Assembly: GCF_000685965.1 (NCBI RefSeq)
Contig: NZ_JMLE01000019.1
Span: forward strand, 29,551 to 93,550
Direction: 5' to 3'
DNA from: Arthrobacter sp. UNC362MFTsu5.1
Lineage (GTDB): Bacteria > Actinomycetota > Actinomycetes > Actinomycetales > Micrococcaceae
DNA: 64,000 nucleotides
This document shows, one piece after another, positions 35,187-45,256 of the stretch. The notes beneath the pieces are model-generated. The model ran no database searches. It had not been told where the DNA came from and saw only the letters and a program-made list of their open reading frames with translations. Both the position numbers and the translations under genes were made by a program. Within the stretch, counting starts at the first letter, position 1; each line of letters begins with the position of its first letter.

Positions 35187-36112
35187 CTCCGCAATGCTTT
35201 ACGAAAACATGGCGAGACCCACCCGCTGATTACGGCGACATCGCGCGATCCCGCGAAGGAGTTCGTCGGGTCAACCTTCTTTCAACCCGGTGAAAGCACT
35301 GCCAAACTCAGACTCTGTTCTTCCCGCGGGAACAAACCCACCCTGAGGTCGTGGGCCACCAGCGTACCGGTCACCGATTCCGGTCCGGTTCACATTGAGC
35401 GCCGGCCGCCTTCGATCCTCGCTGCCTATACACGGTATCCCAGCGCCATCATCGCCACGATGCCTACACCTGACAGTGGGCGAGGCTTTGTGTGGGCCAA
35501 AGGGATCGTCCTCTGCCGACCCAAGGAATGCCAGAGACAGACTCGCTCTACGCCCTCACGCAGGTGCGGGATTTCAATGCGCCATCGACCAGGCCGGAGA
35601 ATACAACCGGCAGCGGCCGATCGGCCTCCCAAATGCGCCGCGAACTCGGCAAGTCAGTGCATAGGAAGCTTCATTCTGGCTATAAGCCAGACCGCAAGGG
35701 CGGGAACAACTTTCCCTCCAACATCCTCCAACTGGTCGAATTCCACACGAATCGGATGCCTCACTCCTGCACCAGAGCGGGCAACAAAGGGCTCGATTTG
35801 TAGGGGGAGTCATCGAAATCTGAAGGTAGACGCAACATGATCGCCCGCGGGTCGCGCTTGTTCACAGTCTAGATCTGACCCGTCACGCGAATTCAGCTAG
35901 CAACCCCTGGCGAGTCGTGTCTCGAGTCGCGCGTCCCAGGTCCGGAGTATTCGAATCGAAGCCTCGTATGCCGGCACCAAATTGACCCCGACTAGACTGT
36001 CTCCGGGGAGTACCTGAGCAATCTCTCCGGCGGCATGCCTGAACTCATGATTCCCAGACGGGTGAGGTAATCACCACTAGCGTCATTACGATGCGCCCGT
36101 CGGGATCATTGC

Positions 36113-36128
36113 TGTTTCACGTGAAACA
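36113..36128. other. parS site
   Basis: TGTTTCACGTGAAACA, a perfect 16-bp match. Confidence 0.95.
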
Positions 36129-36608
36129 TCCAAGGGTGAGAGACTTCGACCTCGAACTTCCACCATTGTGATCCCCGCCCTCCTGCAATCCGTGGACCAT
36201 TCGGATGAGTCCAATTGAGTAAGCGCTGAATGTTGGCAGTCGTCTTTGCCGGATTTCAACGGTCCGCTCACGTACTCCTGGACCATTCCGCGTACTCATG
36301 TCATGACCAGCGACTGCCACAATGGGCGTCATTCGGAAGGACACCCAGCGTCTGGGACGACAAGGGCGAGCACTGCCGAACACAGAGAGCGTTGGGAGTG
36401 CAGCAATTCCGTTAGGGAGGACGCCCCCTGCATTGATGCACAGCCGTCGAGCTTCGCCAATCGTCCCGGCTTGCTCTGCCTACGGGGGTCCGGACAGGAA
36501 CCAGGCGTACCCGCACCCTGGGGCTTCGGCGTAGTGGCGCACCAGGAAGTGAACTTAAGACGACTAACGGAAGCCCCTGCTGCTCCGGCCCGCCTTCCTG
36601 ATTGCTCC

Positions 36609-36624
36609 TGTTTCACGTGAAACA
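36609..36624. other. parS site
   Basis: TGTTTCACGTGAAACA, a perfect 16-bp match. Confidence 0.95.
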
Positions 36625-37967
36625 TGGCCTCTCCTGGCCCTTAGTAACCAATCCAGTTTTCAATTCTCGTGTCCATCGATTCGAGCATTGACTCCCGCGC
36701 TCTTGGCAACTTCGCTACACCGACGCTAGAGAACTGATGACTATCTGAGGTGGGTCGCTCCGCCGTCGGCCCCCGTCCGCCCAAATCCGTTATCCCCACC
36801 TATGTGAGCCCCAGCTGCCAGCGCGAAGCACAGTGTCCGAAGAGAGCCGGGCGATGGGCCTGTCAGCTCAATACCCTGAAGTAGGTATCTGTCGCCGGTG
36901 AATCACATTTCGCGCCTCCGAAGGTGGACGCCACGGCGCCTCTCGGAATACCCACCTGCGCACTGGAGAAACGGTGTGCCGTCGGAGGTAGACCCGAAGG
37001 ACGTCGTGCCGCCCGGACCTCACCACGCCTTTGACGCAGCGGGCCTCCGCCAGAAGAGTGAGTCTTCCCTCAACTAACCTCCAGCGACCCAATCCCGCAA
37101 GGCCAACAGCGACCATAACTACCCACCCCCATGACGGATACCCCCCAACCGTCAACCGCTGCGGGTAATAGCGCACTGCGCTGATTTGAAGGCCTGCGCG
37201 AACCAGGGGACAGTCAGCACCATAGCACCGGAGGGCGCCATGACCGGGACCTCGAAACTAGCTCATCCACCATAGGGACAAGGCACATCCCCGAAGAAAC
37301 TCCCGGCCCGGCCTCTCCTGACCGTCGGCGACCCTGCGGGCTCCACTGCCATCCATCCCGGCCAGGCGCCCCCTAAGTGGACCCAGGACAGCAAGCCGAC
37401 CGAGGATGGAGTGCCCCGGGAGCAAAGGAACCGATTCCCGCAGCAGGGCAGGAGAACACTGACCTGCCACTTGTGGGGCTTCCTCCTGACTGCCAAGTAT
37501 TCTTCTGCGACGCCAGCCAGCCTGTCGCACCGGCACCTCGAACCGCACCATCAGAGGCTTGCACTATCAGAAGCCTGGACTACCGAAGAGCCGGCCGACT
37601 GTCCTTGTGTCTTCCATGGCCATCACCATCTCCGGAGCGGGGTTCGAGGCCACATCTCGGACTTGATATAGCTACGTGTTGATACCGCCGGCGCTGTCTT
37701 GGCCCTTGAGGACTGCCTGCGCTTCCCTCGTTTGCACGGGTGGTCATGAGGGTACGGCCGCCTCTTTTGCTGATTCGACCTACCTGGCACCTCGCGATCG
37801 TCCCGAAAGTGCCTACGACGAACGGTGAATTACGGAGTGGTGGCTGCCTCTGACCTTCCTAACGCGCGCGATGAAGACAAGTAGCGGCGAGGATTCTCCA
37901 TCCGACTGTCGATGCAGAGTTGTCGCAGAGCAAGTGTTCGTCGAGTTTTTCCCCAAGTCCATTCGAA

Positions 37968-38013
37968 TTGTCCACATATGATATCCACAGGTTTATCCAC
38001 AGCACTTTCCACA
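37968..38013. other. DnaA-box group, left part
   Basis: TTGTCCACA at 37968-37976, ATATCCACA at 37981-37989, TTATCCACA at 37993-38001 and a weak CTTTCCACA at 38005-38013 are in the same orientation with near-helical spacing. The first three match the actinobacterial DnaA-box pattern closely. They lie 10 kb from the expected oriC, in the gene-poor region. Confidence 0.75.
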
Positions 38014-38140
38014 AGGGGGTAGCTGTGATTTTCGCCATGATTTCTGGTCGACGCGATCCAGTGCCCCACGTGACAGGAGTCACTTAAAAAGTCCTAAGTG
38101 GCGCGAGGTTCAGGGTGGTAGAAATTGCCACCAAAAAACG

Positions 38141-38161
38141 AAAAAAGTGCCGAGATTCGGC
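38141..38161 (-). terminator. Possible minus-strand terminator in the gene-poor region
   Basis: On the minus strand GCCGA-ATC-TCGGC is followed by ACTTTTTT. The stem is only 5 bp, so this is a weak candidate; the A/T tracts around 38133-38146 may instead be an AT-rich opening segment. Confidence 0.3.
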
Positions 38162-38211
38162 GAGTTTGAGGCTTTTAGTGTCGAAATCGCCGCCCAATCG
38201 GCCACTTGTCA

Positions 38212-38227
38212 TGTTTCACGTGAAACA
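38212..38227. other. parS site between the two DnaA-box groups
   Basis: TGTTTCACGTGAAACA, a perfect 16-bp match, located midway between the DnaA-box groups at 37.97-38.01 and 38.31-38.36 kb. Confidence 0.95.
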
Positions 38228-38311
38228 CGGGTATCCGTTGGCAGCGCTACGCCATGCCAGCTTTGAATGAACGACCCTGAAGCATCCCCACGATCGGGGG
38301 GGACCGATCCA

Positions 38312-38356
38312 TTGTCCACAAAGTTATCCACAATGATATCCACCGGGTTATGCACC
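38312..38356. other. DnaA-box group, right part
   Basis: TTGTCCACA at 38312-38320, TTATCCACA at 38324-38332, ATATCCACC at 38336-38344 and TTATGCACC at 38348-38356 occur in a row with starts exactly 12 bp apart. The first two are full matches and the last two are degenerate. The regular spacing suggests cooperative DnaA loading. Confidence 0.75.
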
Positions 38357-39190
38357 GGTCACCCCGCCATCGACGACCCTGTCAACGCGGCAGACAAGGC
38401 ACCGATCGATTCATGCGGGCACCTAACAGCGGCCCCGTACGACGGCTCTCCACGTTGAACGCAGCCGTCGCTGGAGCTTTGAACTCGGCTTGTTACTGCG
38501 TGCAGATGAACAGGGGAGGGCCAGAAGGGTGCGACCGCGGGAGGAACTGACCTTCCGATCGGCGCAAGGTCACTCACCCCTGCGACATAGCCAGGCGAAC
38601 CGGGGAGGTCATCCTGGCCCGGATGCTGCATCCAGCCATCGGCCCCACCTTTACGCGTGCCTCGAGCGTTCACTCAGGTGGAGCCGATCTCACCGTGCAG
38701 CTGCAGCACCATCGGGCAATCGCGGTCAGTCATGGCGGCCATGCCTGATGTCAGCACTTCCGCGGGGAGGAGCCGGGCGTTGAATCAGTCTCCATCGTCG
38801 ACTGCGCGGCAACCATGGAGCACTTGTGGCAGCGACGCCCTCATCTCTCATCGCGCCTGCAGTCGGAATACACCTGACCTGATCTGACCTGACTAATCAG
38901 ATTTTCGGACACTCCGGAACCTATCTGCGAACGTCCGGTTTCCAATGCACCATCCCAGTCTGACCGTAGCTCTTCCGCCGCAGGTTGACGAAGTCACAAT
39001 GCCTAAGCAAAAGTTTCCGAGCTTCCCCCGGGCAGGACTCTGGCAACTCTTGTTGACCGGTTCCCCACATGACACCACCCGGCAGTAGTGCCCGGTATTC
39101 GGGGTGGGTTCACGGACGCATCGCAGAGGCACCTTCCGGGAGTCGGGAATGACAAATGTCGATGGTGACCTGGATTCACCGTCCACACCA

Positions 39191-39206
39191 CGTTTCACGT
39201 GAAACA
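39191..39206. other. parS site
   Basis: CGTTTCACGTGAAACA, 15 of 16 with an intact core. Confidence 0.92.
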
Positions 39207-39687
39207 TCAGCAGCTTTCCCATCAGGCGCAATGCGATTTGCTTAGCTCTAAAAGCTGGCGCGTCGGGGGAGCGCCCTATGACCTCATCCCACGCCTTGGG
39301 CCATTCCCAGGCTGCTTCCTTGCTCGGTCGAGGGGCTGGTCCGGATCGACGAACCCTCCATCGAAGAAGTTCTGGTTCTGAAGTCAGCCACGAAATTGAG
39401 CGAAATAGCCGACAGCCCTCCTCTCCTCACCACGGACCGGAATTCCCTCAGTCTGGTCTACTCTTGCGCGCCAACAGTGAAGACTAAGCTACTCCCAGTT
39501 CCTGCACGCCCACCACAGTCCAAGCGAAGCACGCACCCACTGAACATCCGACGGAGGTATACGTAGAGGAAGGCACAGTCAGCGGAAGTCACGCTGCTAA
39601 GGGTGTCGTGTTTGCTGCCTCATCATGCGGCGATCACGTCCTGGCCCTTCCCGAGAATACCTGTACAACTGAGCAAATGTGCGCCTT

Positions 39688-39703
39688 GGTTCCACGTGAA
39701 ACA
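39688..39703. other. Degenerate parS-like site
   Basis: GGTTCCACGTGAAACA has two mismatches to the consensus; the CACGTG core and the right half are intact. Binding may be weak. Confidence 0.55.
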
Positions 39704-40570
39704 ACATGGCAATCCGTTCACGCAACAGTTGAACCCATCTTCGCCACTCCCTAGAATCTCACAAAGGGAGACGAATCCGTTTCGTCCGACTCGGCGAGAG
39801 GGGCTCTGCAGAAGCCCCAAAGACCCTCCATGTTTGCCAGGAAAGACAAACTGTCATGCGCCGACGATGTGCCCCGGCTGTAAGAATCTGTCCTAAACGG
39901 CGTCCATAACCGGACCCTTCTGGATGCACTGCCCCCTTTCTACCTCTACAAACACAACGCCGGCGACACCCACACCAGAATGCATGGCGATAACAAGCCG
40001 ATATGGTGTTGCTGCCGCAACCCAGCGAACCGTCTCCGAATGAATCGAAAGACCGAAATCTCAAGATCAACTGGCATCGGCAACTTCACTCGCCGAAGAC
40101 AACCCGATCAGATCCCGACCTTGCCACATCTCGGTTTCGCCCAGGCGGCACCAGGCCAGGCGGTGCCACGACAGAGCCGAGGTGGGCATTCAGAGCCATT
40201 CACGCCACATTCCGGTCGTCGGGCGCTCTATGGGCCCGATCTGGCTCGCATACTACGGTCCTGTCAGAGTTCTCTAGCGTTGAAGCCCAAGCGCCGTAGA
40301 ACGGCACTCCGGGCCGTTTGGGCCCGTGCCAAGGACGCGCGGGCGACCCTTAGGACACATAAGTCCACATATGGGAGCACAGCAACGATCTCGAAAGCGG
40401 CGGGCTCCGCAATGGATAACCTGCGGTTGGCGACAGACCACGGGCTGGCGCCCCTACGTCATAGGCTGCCGGCCACATAGGGGTCCCCTGAAACCTAAAC
40501 TCGATGCGAACCAGGCACTACCGACTGCTACTTTCGGAGCTGCCTCGCCAACAAGGGGCAGAGGACAAAC

Positions 40571-40606
40571 AAAAAAGAGGGCCTGTTTCACGTGAAACAG
40601 GCCCTC
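40571..40606 (-). terminator. parB terminator built around a parS site
   Basis: A perfect 30-bp palindrome (40577-40606) consists of GAGGGCC, the 16-bp parS TGTTTCACGTGAAACA at 40584-40599, and GGCCCTC. On the minus strand it follows the parB stop by 16 bp and ends in TTTTTTG. It therefore looks like a terminator and a ParB-loading site in one element. Confidence 0.85.
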
Positions 40607-40621
40607 TCCGTTTGCTTAGAT

Positions 40622-41806
40622 CTAGTTCTCAGATCCAGGTGAAAGAACTTCCATGATTCGGTTCAAGTCTTCCACGCTGGCAAATTCGATACTCACGCGG
40701 CCTTTTCGGGCACCAAGGGAGATCTTTACATTCGTATCCAGTCGATCCGACAAGGACGATGCAAGGTAGTCAAGGCGTTCATGACGAGCGCCTGGACGGG
40801 GGACATTGTTCTTGGAGGTGGTTGCCGGACTCTGATACAGAGTGACAGCTTCCTCGGTTGCCCGAACGGACATTCCCTCCGCGACAATCTTCTGTGCCAG
40901 GCGTTCCATGGCCGCTGCATCGGGAAGGGCAAGCAATGCCCGTGCGTGACCTGCGGACAGCACACTCGCGGCGACCCTTCGCTGGACCAGCGGCGGCAGC
41001 TTCAGGAGGCGCAAGGTGTTCGAAACCTGCGGGCGGGAACGGCCGATTCGATCCGCGAGCTGCTCATGAGTCGTACCGAAGTCCTCCAGCAGCTGCTGGT
41101 AGGCGGCCGCTTCTTCAAGGGGATTCAGCTGGCTGCGGTGCAGGTTTTCGAGGAGTGCATCTCGAAGCAGGTCATCATCGGTGGTGTCCCGGACGATTGC
41201 AGGGATGGTTTCCAGCCCTGCGGCCTGTACTGCACGCCACCGACGCTCACCCATGACGAGCTCAAACGGTTCGCCACCCTTTTCGGTTGACGTCCGGACC
41301 ACAATTGGCTGAAGAACGCCGATTTCGCGGACGGAGTGAACCAGCTCCGCCATGTCGTCCTCATCGAAGACGGAGCGGGGCTGTTTGCGGTTCGGGTGAA
41401 TGTCGCCGACCGGAATTTCCGCGAACCTGACGCCCGGGACTTCTACCAGTTCAGGTCCGGCATCGGTGACAATTGCAGCCGCTGATGAAGCCGCCTCTTC
41501 CTCGTCGGGTTTCTCCGCATCGGCAGGCTTGGCCGCGGACTTCCGGGCAGGAGCCTTGGATTCAGCCGGAACCTTCGACTCAGACGGCGATGCGCTGCCG
41601 ACAGACTTTTTGGGTGCCGGGGAAGCCGGCGCTGGCGTTTCCTCTTCCACGGGAACGGCAGCGGCCGTGGACGTCTTGCGTGCCTCGGGAAAGAACAAGT
41701 CCACTGGTCGTGAAGGCGCTGTGCCGTTGCCGGAAGCGTTAGCCGGAGCGGAACTTGGAATGAGTGCGCCAAGACCACGACCGAGGCCGCGTCGCTTATC
41801 GCTCAT
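40622..41806 (-). CDS. parB: Chromosome partitioning protein ParB
   Basis: A 394-residue CTP-dependent DNA clamp. It begins [19 protein letters not shown], the usual ParA-contacting N-terminus, followed by a long disordered Ala/Pro/Lys-rich linker to about residue 130. The ParB/Srx domain has [14 protein letters not shown] and [12 protein letters not shown]; the helix-turn-helix region has [18 protein letters not shown]; a C-terminal dimerisation domain ends the protein. It loads at parS and spreads, recruiting SMC and interacting with ParA. The parS array lies directly downstream. parA is 65 bp upstream on the same strand. Confidence 0.96.
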   Translation of the reverse strand: MSDKRRGLGRGLGALIPSSAPANASGNGTAPSRPVDLFFPEARKTSTAAAVPVEEETPAPASPAPKKSVGSASPSESKVPAESKAPARKSAAKPADAEKPDEEEAASSAAAIVTDAGPELVEVPGVRFAEIPVGDIHPNRKQPRSVFDEDDMAELVHSVREIGVLQPIVVRTSTEKGGEPFELVMGERRWRAVQAAGLETIPAIVRDTTDDDLLRDALLENLHRSQLNPLEEAAAYQQLLEDFGTTHEQLADRIGRSRPQVSNTLRLLKLPPLVQRRVAASVLSAGHARALLALPDAAAMERLAQKIVAEGMSVRATEEAVTLYQSPATTSKNNVPRPGARHERLDYLASSLSDRLDTNVKISLGARKGRVSIEFASVEDLNRIMEVLSPGSEN

Positions 41807-41871
41807 GGATAAATCCCTCCAATGGAAGAGCCCGGCAGACCCGGCTCTGGCTAGTGCAATTGTTGAAAATT

Positions 41872-42936
41872 CTAACGTTCAGCGATTTCGGCTGCGGCTT
41901 CCAAGTAGGACAGTGCACCGCTGGAGGAGGGGTCGTACGTCATCACAGTCTGCTGGTAACTGGGAGCCTCGGAGATCCTGACCGATCGCGGCACCACGGC
42001 ACCGAGGACCTGGTCCGGGAAGTGCTGACGAACTTCGGCTGCCACCTGCGCGGCCAGGTTCGTCCGGCCGTCATACATGGTGAGAAGAATGGTGGAAACA
42101 ACCAGCTCTGCATTGAGGTGCTTCTGGATCATCTCAATGTTCTTCAGCAGTTGGCTGAGGCCTTCCAGAGCGTAGTACTCGCACTGGATGGGAATCAGGA
42201 CCTCGTTGGCGGCGCAGAAGGCGTTGACCGTCAGAAGGCCAAGGCTCGGCGGGCAGTCAATGAAGATGTAGTCAAGACGGGCCTCGCCCGACTTCTCGCG
42301 TTCCTTGGCGTAAACATCAATCGCGCGTCGGAGCCGCTGCTCCCTGGCGACGAGGGAAACAAGCTCAATTTCAGCGCCGGCCAGGTGAATGGTGGCGGGT
42401 GCACAGATCAGGTTGGCGATGTCGGGGCACGGGGCCACCACGTCTTTGAGGGGAACGTCGTTGATCAGGACGTCATAGATGCTGTCGACGTCCGCATGGT
42501 GTTCGATGCCCAGTGCCGTGGAGGCGTTCCCCTGGGGATCGATGTCGATGACCAGGACATTCAACCCGGCGGCAGCAAGGGCAGCGGCAATGTTGACCGT
42601 GGTGGTTGTCTTGCCGACCCCGCCCTTCTGGTTCGACACCGTGAAGATACGTGTCTTCTCCGGCTTGGGAAGCTGCCGTCCAATCAACCGTTCGCGGCGT
42701 TTGTTTTCATGGGCCAGGTCCCGGGCAATCGGGCTCGAGTCATCAATGGTGTCCATGATGTTTCCGCTGACCGAGTCAGTTTCACGTGAAACTGCCGCGG
42801 ACTTGGACCGGTTTGTAACCGAATTCAGGTGATTCCACGAATCCGTGGGCGCAATTGAGGGCGCAACCATGGCCCGTGCGGACCCCAGGGACACGAACGG
42901 GGGGATCCGCTGTGTGGAGGCTTCGCTACTGGTCAC
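41872..42936 (-). CDS. parA: Chromosome partitioning ATPase ParA
   Basis: A 354-residue Soj/ParA ATPase. The deviant Walker [10 protein letters not shown] lies at about 104-112, followed by [13 protein letters not shown] and the Walker B region [14 protein letters not shown]. It binds DNA nonspecifically as an ATP dimer and pulls ParB-parS complexes. The N-terminal extension of about 95 residues is long. It begins at a GTG (42936); Met61 at 42756 is an alternative start. If the long form is made, residues 49-53 (VSRET) are encoded by a parS; if the short form is made, that parS lies in the leader. rsmG is upstream on the same strand. Confidence 0.94.
   Translation of the reverse strand: MTSSEASTQRIPPFVSLGSARAMVAPSIAPTDSWNHLNSVTNRSKSAAVSRETDSVSGNIMDTIDDSSPIARDLAHENKRRERLIGRQLPKPEKTRIFTVSNQKGGVGKTTTTVNIAAALAAAGLNVLVIDIDPQGNASTALGIEHHADVDSIYDVLINDVPLKDVVAPCPDIANLICAPATIHLAGAEIELVSLVAREQRLRRAIDVYAKEREKSGEARLDYIFIDCPPSLGLLTVNAFCAANEVLIPIQCEYYALEGLSQLLKNIEMIQKHLNAELVVSTILLTMYDGRTNLAAQVAAEVRQHFPDQVLGAVVPRSVRISEAPSYQQTVMTYDPSSSGALSYLEAAAEIAER
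42778..42793. other. parS-like site in the 5' part of parA
   Basis: AGTTTCACGTGAAACT matches the 14-bp inner core GTTTCACGTGAAAC exactly and differs from consensus only at the two outermost bases. It is translated as VSRET in the long ParA form. Confidence 0.88.
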
Positions 42937-43023
42937 TGTGACACACTCACTCTCATTCGGCTTTTTCTGCCGTTCACTAGCCTAACTGGTTCCCCCAAAA
43001 GTCCTGCGGCACCGGGCCAGCGG

Positions 43024-43674
43024 TTAGGCAATCTTTTGCGTCTTATTAACGATGATTCGGACCACAGTGGTGGGTTCCTCGAGGATGTCCTCGCCGACTA
43101 CCACTACGGACGTCTGTACGCCGCCGAGCTTGCGGATCGCTTTGGCAGCCTTCTCGATCTCTTCCCCGGCGCTGCGTCCTTTGATAGCCACAACCTCGCC
43201 CTTACCAGCGAGCAGGGGGATCGTCAGGCCGGCAAGGTTGGACAGAGCCGACACCGCACGGGCGGTGACAACGTCGGCATTCACCATACCCACGGCCAGT
43301 TCAGCGCGCGTGCGCATGACCGTAACGTTGCTCAGCCCGAGGTCGTCCACAACCTCCTGAAGCCAGATCACCCGGCGTTCCAGCGGTTCGATGAGGGTCA
43401 GTTCGAGGTCCGGCCGCGCAATTGCCAAACACAGTCCCGGCAGTCCGGCACCGCTTCCAACATCCGCAACATGGCTGCCTTTAGCAATTTCCCGCTCGAT
43501 CACGGCGCAGTTCAGAACGTGCCGGCTCCAGAGCCTGGGAATCTCCCGCGGTCCGATAAGGCCACGTTCAGTACCGGACGTGGCCAGGTGCTCCACGTAG
43601 CGCTTGGCCAGCTCGAGGCGATCGCCAAAGATGGCCTCAGCCGCCTTCAGTTCGGCGTCGGTAATGTCAACCAT
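43024..43674 (-). CDS. rsmG: 16S rRNA (guanine527-N7)-methyltransferase RsmG
   Basis: A 216-residue SAM-dependent methyltransferase (GidB). The SAM-binding motif VADVGSGAGLPGLCLAIARP, the preceding RLWSRHVLN and the KGRSAGEEIEKA segment are family features. It methylates G527 of 16S rRNA, and loss gives low-level streptomycin resistance in other bacteria. The ATG at 43674 was chosen because homologues start near MVDITDAEL; a longer ORF reaches into the end of jag. It sits in the conserved parA-rsmG-jag order. Confidence 0.93.
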   Translation of the reverse strand: MVDITDAELKAAEAIFGDRLELAKRYVEHLATSGTERGLIGPREIPRLWSRHVLNCAVIEREIAKGSHVADVGSGAGLPGLCLAIARPDLELTLIEPLERRVIWLQEVVDDLGLSNVTVMRTRAELAVGMVNADVVTARAVSALSNLAGLTIPLLAGKGEVVAIKGRSAGEEIEKAAKAIRKLGGVQTSVVVVGEDILEEPTTVVRIIVNKTQKIA

Positions 43675-43693
43675 TGTCAGCGTCCCGGAATCT

Positions 43694-44260
43694 TCAGTCT
43701 GCGGAGACAACGATGTGCCTCCCGGCACCTTCGCCTTCGGATTCGCTGACGAACCCGAGATCGGCCACAGCGTCGTGGACAATCTTCCGCTCGTAGGCGC
43801 TCATCGGCTCCAGTGCCACAGCCTGACCGGATTCCTTCACGGAAGCCACGGCGTCCTCGGCGATCTTCTGCAGGTGGCCTGCGCGCTCCTGGCGGTATCC
43901 GTTGATGTCCAGCACCAAGCGGGAACGGTTCTCGGTGGCGGAAAGGACCGAAAGCCGGGTCAGCTCCTGCAGAGCTTCGAGCACTTCACCGTCGCGTCCA
44001 ACGAGGCTTTCAAGGCCTGCAGATTCTTCCTCTGCCACGATGGAAATGTAGGTCCGTCCGTTGCGGACCTCGATGTCGATATCTCCGTCAATGTCGGCGA
44101 TGTCCAGCAGTTCTTCCAGGTAGTCGGCTGCGACGTCGCCTTCTTCTTCCAACCGGCTGGCCGAAGACCCCTTGCCTGCATCCTGGATCTCATCCTGGGC
44201 GTCGTCCTTGTCTTCAATGGCCTCGGCGGAAACGGCGTTTTCGGTGCTATCGACAGACAT
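43694..44260 (-). CDS. jag: Jag/KhpB-like RNA-binding protein
   Basis: A 188-residue protein with an acidic N-terminus, a KH-type domain (around ISIVAEEESAGLESLVGRDGE, GxxG-like LVGRDGEVLEALQ) and an R3H domain (MSAYERKIVHDAVAD). R3H proteins bind single-stranded nucleic acid; KhpB/Jag proteins act as RNA-binding regulators linked to cell-wall growth. It lacks the separate Jag_N domain found in Firmicutes. Its ATG overlaps the yidC stop by one base (TAATG), so translation is coupled. Confidence 0.9.
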   Translation of the reverse strand: MSVDSTENAVSAEAIEDKDDAQDEIQDAGKGSSASRLEEEGDVAADYLEELLDIADIDGDIDIEVRNGRTYISIVAEEESAGLESLVGRDGEVLEALQELTRLSVLSATENRSRLVLDINGYRQERAGHLQKIAEDAVASVKESGQAVALEPMSAYERKIVHDAVADLGFVSESEGEGAGRHIVVSAD

Positions 44261-45240
44261 TACTTCTTCTTCCTGTTCTTACGTTGTGGCTGGATGCGCT
44301 GGCTCTTGGCCTCGGCGACCGCGGCAGCAGCGGCAGCTTCAGCCTCGACGTCGGCCTTCTTACCTCCCAGAATGGGCAGGGCCGGAAGGCCCTTGGCGGC
44401 ACGGCGCTCGGCGAGGGCCTTGGCGGCGGGGGATCCCGGCGTCGGCATGCGGCGGATGACGAAGAACTGCTGGGCCATGGTCCAGAGGTTGGTGGTGGTC
44501 CAGTAGATGAGGACACCGATGGGGAAGTTAATGCCACCCACGCCAAAGACGATCGGCAGGATGTAAAGCATCATCTTCTGCTGGCGCATGAACGGGCTGG
44601 CCATCGCCTCCTCGGACATGTTCTTGGCCATGATCTGCTTCTGCGTGATGAACTGCGACGCCGTCATGGCCAGGATCATCACGATCGAGAGCGTCCAGAC
44701 GGCCACCACGTTGCCGCCCGCAGGTGTGCCGTGAAGCAGGGTGGCGGACAGCGGAGCACCGAAAATGCTCGACTCATCGAACTGGACAACTTGTTCGTGG
44801 CTCATGGCGCCAATGCCGGCACCCTTATCGCGGGCCGCCGTGATGCCGGACAGCACCTGGAACAGGGCGAAGAAGAAGGGCATCTGGATCAGCATGGGCA
44901 GGCAGGCCGAGAACGGGTTGGTCCCGTGCTTCTTGTACATGGCCATCTGTTCCTGGGCCATGGCCTGGCGGGACAGCTGGTCCGTCTTGCCCTTGTACTT
45001 GTCCTGCAGCTTCTTCAGGTCCGGCTGCAGGAGCTGCATTCCGCGCTGGGCCTTGATCTGCTTGACGAACACGGGGATCAGGGCGGCACGAATGACCAGC
45101 ACCAGCCCGATGATGGACAGCGTCCAGGTCCAGCCGTTCGCCGCCGGCAGGCCAATGGTGCTCAGTCCCTCATGGAAGCCCACCATGATGATGGACACGA
45201 GCCACTTGAACGGAAACATGATTGTTTCAAAGAAGTCCAT
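44260..45240 (-). CDS. yidC: Membrane protein insertase YidC
   Basis: A 326-residue Oxa1/YidC/Alb3 insertase with about five transmembrane segments and no large periplasmic domain, as in Gram-positives. Family motifs include the cytoplasmic coiled region KAQRGMQLLQPDLKKLQDKYKGK followed by NPFSACLPMLIQMPFFFALF. The C-terminus is a Lys/Arg-rich tail that can bind ribosomes. It inserts membrane proteins alone or with SecYEG. It is 16 bp downstream of yidD and overlaps jag by one base. Confidence 0.95.
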   Translation of the reverse strand: MDFFETIMFPFKWLVSIIMVGFHEGLSTIGLPAANGWTWTLSIIGLVLVIRAALIPVFVKQIKAQRGMQLLQPDLKKLQDKYKGKTDQLSRQAMAQEQMAMYKKHGTNPFSACLPMLIQMPFFFALFQVLSGITAARDKGAGIGAMSHEQVVQFDESSIFGAPLSATLLHGTPAGGNVVAVWTLSIVMILAMTASQFITQKQIMAKNMSEEAMASPFMRQQKMMLYILPIVFGVGGINFPIGVLIYWTTTNLWTMAQQFFVIRRMPTPGSPAAKALAERRAAKGLPALPILGGKKADVEAEAAAAAAVAEAKSQRIQPQRKNRKKK

Positions 45241-45256
45241 ACGATATCCCTATTCG

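Larger units (their letters stand above)
34342..40570. other. Gene-poor region between trxA and parB
   Basis: About 6.2 kb without a coding region I can support. ORFs here are short, overlap on both strands, lack ribosome binding sites and encode no recognisable domains. Several begin MFHVK only because a parS is translated. The base composition looks closer to 55-58 percent GC than the surrounding genes. What is present: a GC-rich low-complexity stretch (34360-34500), one 33-bp direct repeat, seven parS sites (one at each end of the interval included) plus one degenerate copy, two DnaA-box groups, and several small hairpins (for example CCTCC/GGAGG at 35021-35036). In mycobacteria this slot holds cwlM. 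The region may be a maintained centromere-like or origin-like zone or eroded DNA. Confidence 0.7.

Noticed and set aside
35395..35840. Three overlapping plus-strand ORFs of 89-126 codons in the gap
   Set aside because: They overlap in different frames, have no ribosome binding site, and show no recognisable domain.
36329..36625. ORFs in the gap beginning MFHVK
   Set aside because: The first residues are a translated parS and the remainder has no features; the same happens near 39.2 kb.
34342..40570. Prophage or integrated element
   Set aside because: No integrase, transposase, attachment-site repeat or tRNA end is visible, and no phage genes are present.
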